NCBI GenBank assembly: GCA_013286985.1
Contig: JABDEQ010000097.1
Span: forward strand, 1 to 7,911
Source: Bacteroidota bacterium
Lineage (GTDB): Bacteria > Bacteroidota > Bacteroidia > Sphingobacteriales > Sphingobacteriaceae
Direction of reading: 5' to 3'
Length of the DNA: 7,911 nucleotides
Below the pieces are notes generated by a model. The model was not told the DNA's origin. It saw only the letters and a list, made by a program, of their open reading frames with translations, and did no database searches. This document shows positions 3,960-7,911 of the stretch, piece after piece; the first letter of the stretch is position 1; every line of letters begins with the position of its first letter. A program made the position numbers and the translations under genes.

Positions 3960-6900
3960 CTATTTAAAATTACGCCCTTTATGAAAAATGTCTTTCGCCT
4001 CAGTTTTGCCTGATGGTATTTGATTACGATCATTAGGTATCGCGGCTGTCCGTTCATCCGCCCGTGATAGGGTGAGTACAGGTTGGTCGTCATTTTCAAT
4101 GGCGGTAAGGCCGCCCAGTAATTTATTGAGGTTAAAGCAGCGCTTTACAATAATATGTATAACCTCACCTTCAATCTGCAATTTACCTTCGGCCATCAAT
4201 AAACGCGCTTGCAGGATGTCTTTACGATATTTTTCAAATGTTTTTTCCCAAACCACCAGATTGGCGAATCCGGTTTCATCCTCAATAGTAATAAATAAAA
4301 TGCCCTTGGCTGTACCCGGTCTTTGCCGTACGGTAATTAAACCGGCTACGTTTACCTGGTCGCCATCTTTAAGGGTTGATAAACGGCCTGTGGGCGTTAC
4401 ATGCAGCAAATTGAACTGCTCACGCAAGAAACTAATCGGGTGGGCTTTTAATGATAGGCCGGTTGCTGCATAATCCTGCACTACATGTTCGGCAGGGGTG
4501 ATAAATGGCAGGGTAATTTGTGTTTCGAGTGCACTTTCTGAAGGCTGGCCGGTAAACAGGCCGATAGGTTTATCGTTGAGTGCTGGTACTTCCCATAAAG
4601 CTTCGCGACGGTTAAGATTCATGGAGCCAAAGGCATCGGCATCAGTCAGCTTTTCAATAGCCGTCTGCGGAACGCCGGCATCACTCAATTGACTAATGCT
4701 GGTATAGCCATTTCCACGCCCTAAAATAAGCAATTGCATATCTGTCTCATTTAAGCCCTTTACCTGCCTGAAACCTAAGCGCACGGTACAATACGGGCCT
4801 TCTTTTTCTTCCAGCGTATTATCCCACAACGAGTGGTTCACATCCACCGGGCGCATAATTACGCCGTGCCGCTCGGCATCAATTACTATTTGTGCAGGCT
4901 GATAAAAGCCCATGGGTTGGCTGTTTAACAATGCTGCTGCAAAAGCATCGGGATAGTGCCATTTAAGCCACGACGAGATATAAACCAAATGCGCAAAACT
5001 GGTTGCATGGCTCTCGGGGAAACCATAACTGCCAAAACCTTCCAGCTGTTTAAATATGCGTTTGGCAAATTCTTCGGTATAACCTTTTGCCGTCATACCA
5101 TCAACTAGCTTTTTCTGAAATTGGCTAACCAGTCCTTTTGCTTTAAACGTAGCCATGCTGCGACGTAACTGATCTGCTTCGGCGGGGGTAAACCCCGCGG
5201 CTACTATGGCAATTTCCATGGCCTGCTCCTGGAATAGCGGTACACCCAGCGTACGGCCCAATATCTCTTCCAGTTCTGCCGATGGGTATTCGATAGGATC
5301 AATCTTATCGCGGCGGCGCAAATAAGGGTGCACCATATCACCCTGAATGGGGCCTGGCCGCACAATGGCTACCTCAATTACCAGGTCATAAAATATTCTT
5401 GGTTTAAGGCGCGGCAGCATAGACATCTGCGCCCGGCTTTCAATCTGGAATACCCCTAAAGTATCAGCATGGCATATCATTTCATAAACCGCCGGGTCAT
5501 CTTGCGGAACGTTTTCTAAAGTTAGTTCCCTGCCGTAATGCTGTTTTACCAGATCAAATGCCTTGCGGATGCAGGTGAGCATACCCAGGGCCAGTACATC
5601 TACCTTTAAAATGCCTAAAGCTTCCAGGTCGTCCTTGTTCCACTCCAGCTGGGTGCGGTCTTCCATGCGGGCGTTCATCACCGGGCAAATATCAGAGAGT
5701 TTACACTGGGTAATCACAAAGCCGCCGGTATGCTGTCCCAGCTGCCGCGGAAAGCCCATGAGCTGTTCGGTTAGCTCCAGTACTTTGTGCAGATGCGGGT
5801 CGTCTGGGTTTAGTCCCTGGGAAATGATCCGTTCCCGGTCAAATGCCTCTTCCGAAAAATCCCATATCGCTCCCGACAGTCGTTTAATGGTATCTTCTGA
5901 CAAACCCATCGCCTTACCTGTATCGCGGATAGCTCCCTTGTGGCGTTCCTGCGTTACAGTGGCTACTATGGCGGCATGTTCGCGCCCATAAGTTTCATAA
6001 ATCCATTGGATGATCTCTTCGCGCCGTTCATGTTCGAAATCTACGTCCACATCGGGCCATTCGTCGCGGGCATCAGACATAAAGCGCGAGAAAAGCAGGC
6101 GCGATTTCGTCGGGTTAACCGGTGTTATCCCCAAACAAAAACACACCGTACAGTTAGCTGCTGAACCCCGCCCCTGGTGCAAAATATTCAGTTCTTTTGC
6201 TTTGTTGGTATATTCATGAATCCGCAGAAAATAAGGCGCCAGCTTGCGTCTTTTAAAAAAAGCCAGCTCAAAGGTTATTTGTTCACTTATTTTTGGGTCG
6301 ATGTTTTCGCCAAACATGCGCTTTGCTCCTGCCCAGGTGTATGCAGCCAAGTGTTCATCGGCGGTACGCCCATCGGGACTAACCCATTCAGGTTCTAAAT
6401 ATTTGAGGGTATCCAGCGAAAACTGACAGGCATCGGCAATTTCACAGGCATTTTTTAAGGCATCGGGATATTGCCTGAACAGACGTTCCAATTCATCAAC
6501 CGGTTTTAGATACCGCTCGGCATTGGCATGCAGTTTAAAGCCTGCATTCCTGATGGTGCATTTTTCGCGGATGCAGGTAACCACATCCTGCAGCTCCCGG
6601 CGGGTAGATTCATGGTAATGCACATCATTGGTGGCCACCATGCGCACTCCCAGTTGCGATAAACGATGCAGCCTTTTGCCATCATCACCATTATAGGAAC
6701 GTGAGGCAGCCAGGTAAAGCTCATCGCCCAAAACCTGTTGGTATTCTTTTAAATCACCCTTAAAAGTATCATCAAAATCAAACCGGGCGTTCAGCGTATC
6801 GGGCGGAATAGCCATAAACTTAATGCCTTTAGCATGTGCAAAAACATCCTGTTTATACAAATGGCATTCTCCTTTTTCTGCGCGCATATTGCCGCAGGTT

Positions 6901-7190
6901 AATAAGGCGCATAAACGCCCCCAGGCAGTAATATCGGTAGGGTAAGCCAGCAAGCTGGGGCCATCGAGCAGATCAAGTCGGCAAGCTGGGATAAACTTAA
7001 TGGAGGTAGTTTTACTGTCGATAGCCTTAGCCGCTTGATGGGCACGTACTACCCCGGCAACGCTGTTTCTGTCGGTAATGGCTATGGCTGTATAACCAAG
7101 GTTGGCGGCTTGCTCTACCAGTTCATCGGGATGCGAGCCGCCCCGCAAAAAGCTGAAATTACTGGTTACCTGTAGCTCTGCATAACTCAT
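3960..7190 (-). CDS. dnaE2: Error-prone DNA polymerase DnaE2 (ImuC), alpha-subunit homologue
   Basis: This is the C-family polymerase of the ImuA-ImuB-DnaE2 mutasome, which carries out SOS-induced translesion synthesis. I take the ATG at 7190 (MSYAELQVTSNFSFLRGG), giving 1076 aa, close to the family length; it lies 5 nt after the imuB stop. An ATG further up (7223) would overlap imuB and add residues foreign to the family. Domains, numbered from this Met: PHP domain about 1-200; palm with GRGSAAN at 340-346; catalytic PDVDVDF at 379-385 with D380 and D382; third catalytic Asp D531 in KVDVLALGML; fingers about 590-750; helix-hairpin-helix region about 795-860; OB fold about 940-1020; and a C-terminal GRNFK tail. 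All three polymerase Asp residues are present. The first PHP metal motif HxH is QVT, so the PHP metal site is probably inactive. Translation is likely coupled to imuB. Confidence 0.96.
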   Translation of the reverse strand: MSYAELQVTSNFSFLRGGSHPDELVEQAANLGYTAIAITDRNSVAGVVRAHQAAKAIDSKTTSIKFIPACRLDLLDGPSLLAYPTDITAWGRLCALLTCGNMRAEKGECHLYKQDVFAHAKGIKFMAIPPDTLNARFDFDDTFKGDLKEYQQVLGDELYLAASRSYNGDDGKRLHRLSQLGVRMVATNDVHYHESTRRELQDVVTCIREKCTIRNAGFKLHANAERYLKPVDELERLFRQYPDALKNACEIADACQFSLDTLKYLEPEWVSPDGRTADEHLAAYTWAGAKRMFGENIDPKISEQITFELAFFKRRKLAPYFLRIHEYTNKAKELNILHQGRGSAANCTVCFCLGITPVNPTKSRLLFSRFMSDARDEWPDVDVDFEHERREEIIQWIYETYGREHAAIVATVTQERHKGAIRDTGKAMGLSEDTIKRLSGAIWDFSEEAFDRERIISQGLNPDDPHLHKVLELTEQLMGFPRQLGQHTGGFVITQCKLSDICPVMNARMEDRTQLEWNKDDLEALGILKVDVLALGMLTCIRKAFDLVKQHYGRELTLENVPQDDPAVYEMICHADTLGVFQIESRAQMSMLPRLKPRIFYDLVIEVAIVRPGPIQGDMVHPYLRRRDKIDPIEYPSAELEEILGRTLGVPLFQEQAMEIAIVAAGFTPAEADQLRRSMATFKAKGLVSQFQKKLVDGMTAKGYTEEFAKRIFKQLEGFGSYGFPESHATSFAHLVYISSWLKWHYPDAFAAALLNSQPMGFYQPAQIVIDAERHGVIMRPVDVNHSLWDNTLEEKEGPYCTVRLGFRQVKGLNETDMQLLILGRGNGYTSISQLSDAGVPQTAIEKLTDADAFGSMNLNRREALWEVPALNDKPIGLFTGQPSESALETQITLPFITPAEHVVQDYAATGLSLKAHPISFLREQFNLLHVTPTGRLSTLKDGDQVNVAGLITVRQRPGTAKGILFITIEDETGFANLVVWEKTFEKYRKDILQARLLMAEGKLQIEGEVIHIIVKRCFNLNKLLGGLTAIENDDQPVLTLSRADERTAAIPNDRNQIPSGKTEAKDIFHKGRNFK

Positions 7191-7195
7191 AATAC

Positions 7196-7911
7196 CTACG
7201 CAAAAAAACCGTGAATAAACCATTGATTGGACTGATCGCCGGTGTAATGCCCCGACCTGAACAGCCAGTACCGTTGTCCGCTTTCATCTTCTACCTGGTA
7301 ATAATCCCTATGTTCCCCCTGGTCCAGCCACCACTCGCGTTCAATACGTTCGGGGCCATCGGCCTTTTTTATGTGGTGAACTTTGTTCTTGTAAATAAAC
7401 AGCATGGGCGGGTAATCGGGTATCAGGGCGGTTACCTCAATGCGCTCGGGCCGGGGCAATAACAAGGATGGCCTTGTCCGGCCGGTGCGCCATGGTGTAG
7501 CAGGTTTTTCTTTTAGCGAGGCTGATGTTTTGATAGATCGCTCGGGCCAGTAATGCTCCTGCGGCAAAAAACGGTGGATGTTGCCGGCTCCTATTTTATT
7601 GGCCAGCCTGTCCAGCAGCTCGGCCAGACTGGTATCTGCCAGGCCACACCCCTCTGCCGACCACAGCAACTCCTGCCCGGGTTCTACATCTTCTACTTTT
7701 GGGGCCTCCAGCGTAAAAAGCTCAACGCCCAGGGCGGGTTCGAGAGATGATATTTTTAACTCAAACAACTTAAACAGGTGCTCCACATGATGCGTTGCGC
7801 GGTTTGTGGCAATAGCGGTGCCTATCAACTGCCCATCAACCCGGTAACCTCTTAAAATGGCGGTACGCAAGCCTTTGCCTTCGCCCTGAAGCCTTCGGCA
7901 CAACTTTTCGA
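7196..7911 (-). CDS. imuB: ImuB, Y-family polymerase-like mutasome protein, C-terminal part
   Basis: The frame is open to the window edge, so 238 C-terminal residues of a protein of usually about 500 are visible; the internal TTG near 7903 is a Leu codon, not the start. The visible part begins EKLCRRLQGEGKGLRTA, the little-finger region of DNA-polymerase-Y-like proteins, continues with HLFKLFELKISSLEPALGVELFTLEA, and ends with a DUF6504-type tail: RDYYQVEDESGQRYWLFRSG...WFIHGFFA. ImuB lacks polymerase activity in studied species and acts as a hub that binds the beta clamp, ImuA and DnaE2. The catalytic-residue region and the expected clamp-binding motif cannot be fully checked here. It sits directly before dnaE2 (TAG, 5 nt, ATG), as in known imu operons; imuA would be further upstream. 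Regulation by an SOS repressor is expected, but its site would be out of view. Confidence 0.92.
   Translation of the reverse strand, partial: EKLCRRLQGEGKGLRTAILRGYRVDGQLIGTAIATNRATHHVEHLFKLFELKISSLEPALGVELFTLEAPKVEDVEPGQELLWSAEGCGLADTSLAELLDRLANKIGAGNIHRFLPQEHYWPERSIKTSASLKEKPATPWRTGRTRPSLLLPRPERIEVTALIPDYPPMLFIYKNKVHHIKKADGPERIEREWWLDQGEHRDYYQVEDESGQRYWLFRSGHYTGDQSNQWFIHGFFA

Noticed and set aside
3890..4099. Minus-strand 69-codon frame over the dnaE2 3' end
   Set aside because: It mostly overlaps dnaE2 codons in another frame and has no recognisable motif or start signal.
5563..5991. Plus-strand open frame of 142 codons inside dnaE2
   Set aside because: It is antisense to the conserved palm region of dnaE2, and its sequence is explained by codon constraint on the other strand.

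Overview
The window looks like chromosomal DNA of a Bacteroidota bacterium, most likely of the Sphingobacteriaceae (Mucilaginibacter/Pedobacter type); the genus is inference. The clues are an exact Bacteroidota-style promoter (TTG, 19 nt, TATATTTG) in front of a tRNA gene, AT-rich intergenic DNA, starts without strong Shine-Dalgarno sequences, and protein sequences of that general character.

Layout. (1) 1-1453, plus strand: a DHA2/EmrB-type drug efflux permease cut at its 5' end by the window edge, followed by a strong hairpin terminator. (2) 1454-1953: AT-rich intergenic DNA with two hairpin signals and no gene. (3) 1954-2027: a tRNA-Asp(GTC) gene with its own promoter and a GAAA-tetraloop terminator. 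(4) 2073-2951, minus strand: a reading frame resembling a short, divergent cytochrome P450-like protein, split into 211 and 80 residue parts by one in-frame TAA; two palindromes lie in its promoter region. (5) 2952-3375: non-coding, with a long near-perfect inverted repeat. (6) 3376-3657, plus strand: a small, low-complexity, probably disordered protein of unknown function. (7) 3658-3959: non-coding, with repeated GTCCCA-type motifs and competing hairpins just 3' of dnaE2. (8) 3960-7911, minus strand: the SOS mutagenesis pair, the C-terminal part of imuB followed 5 nt later by a complete dnaE2 (imuC).

How the genes work together. ImuB and DnaE2 form the mutasome: ImuB is a catalytically inactive Y-family polymerase that links the beta clamp and the error-prone C-family polymerase DnaE2 for lesion bypass. 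The partner imuA would lie beyond position 7911. The efflux pump, tRNA, P450-like locus and small protein show no functional link to it or to each other.

No clearly new multigene system is visible. The observations most worth checking are the single in-frame stop in the P450-like gene with operator-like palindromes upstream, the small Gly-rich protein beside a 50-nt inverted repeat, and the repeat cluster downstream of dnaE2.
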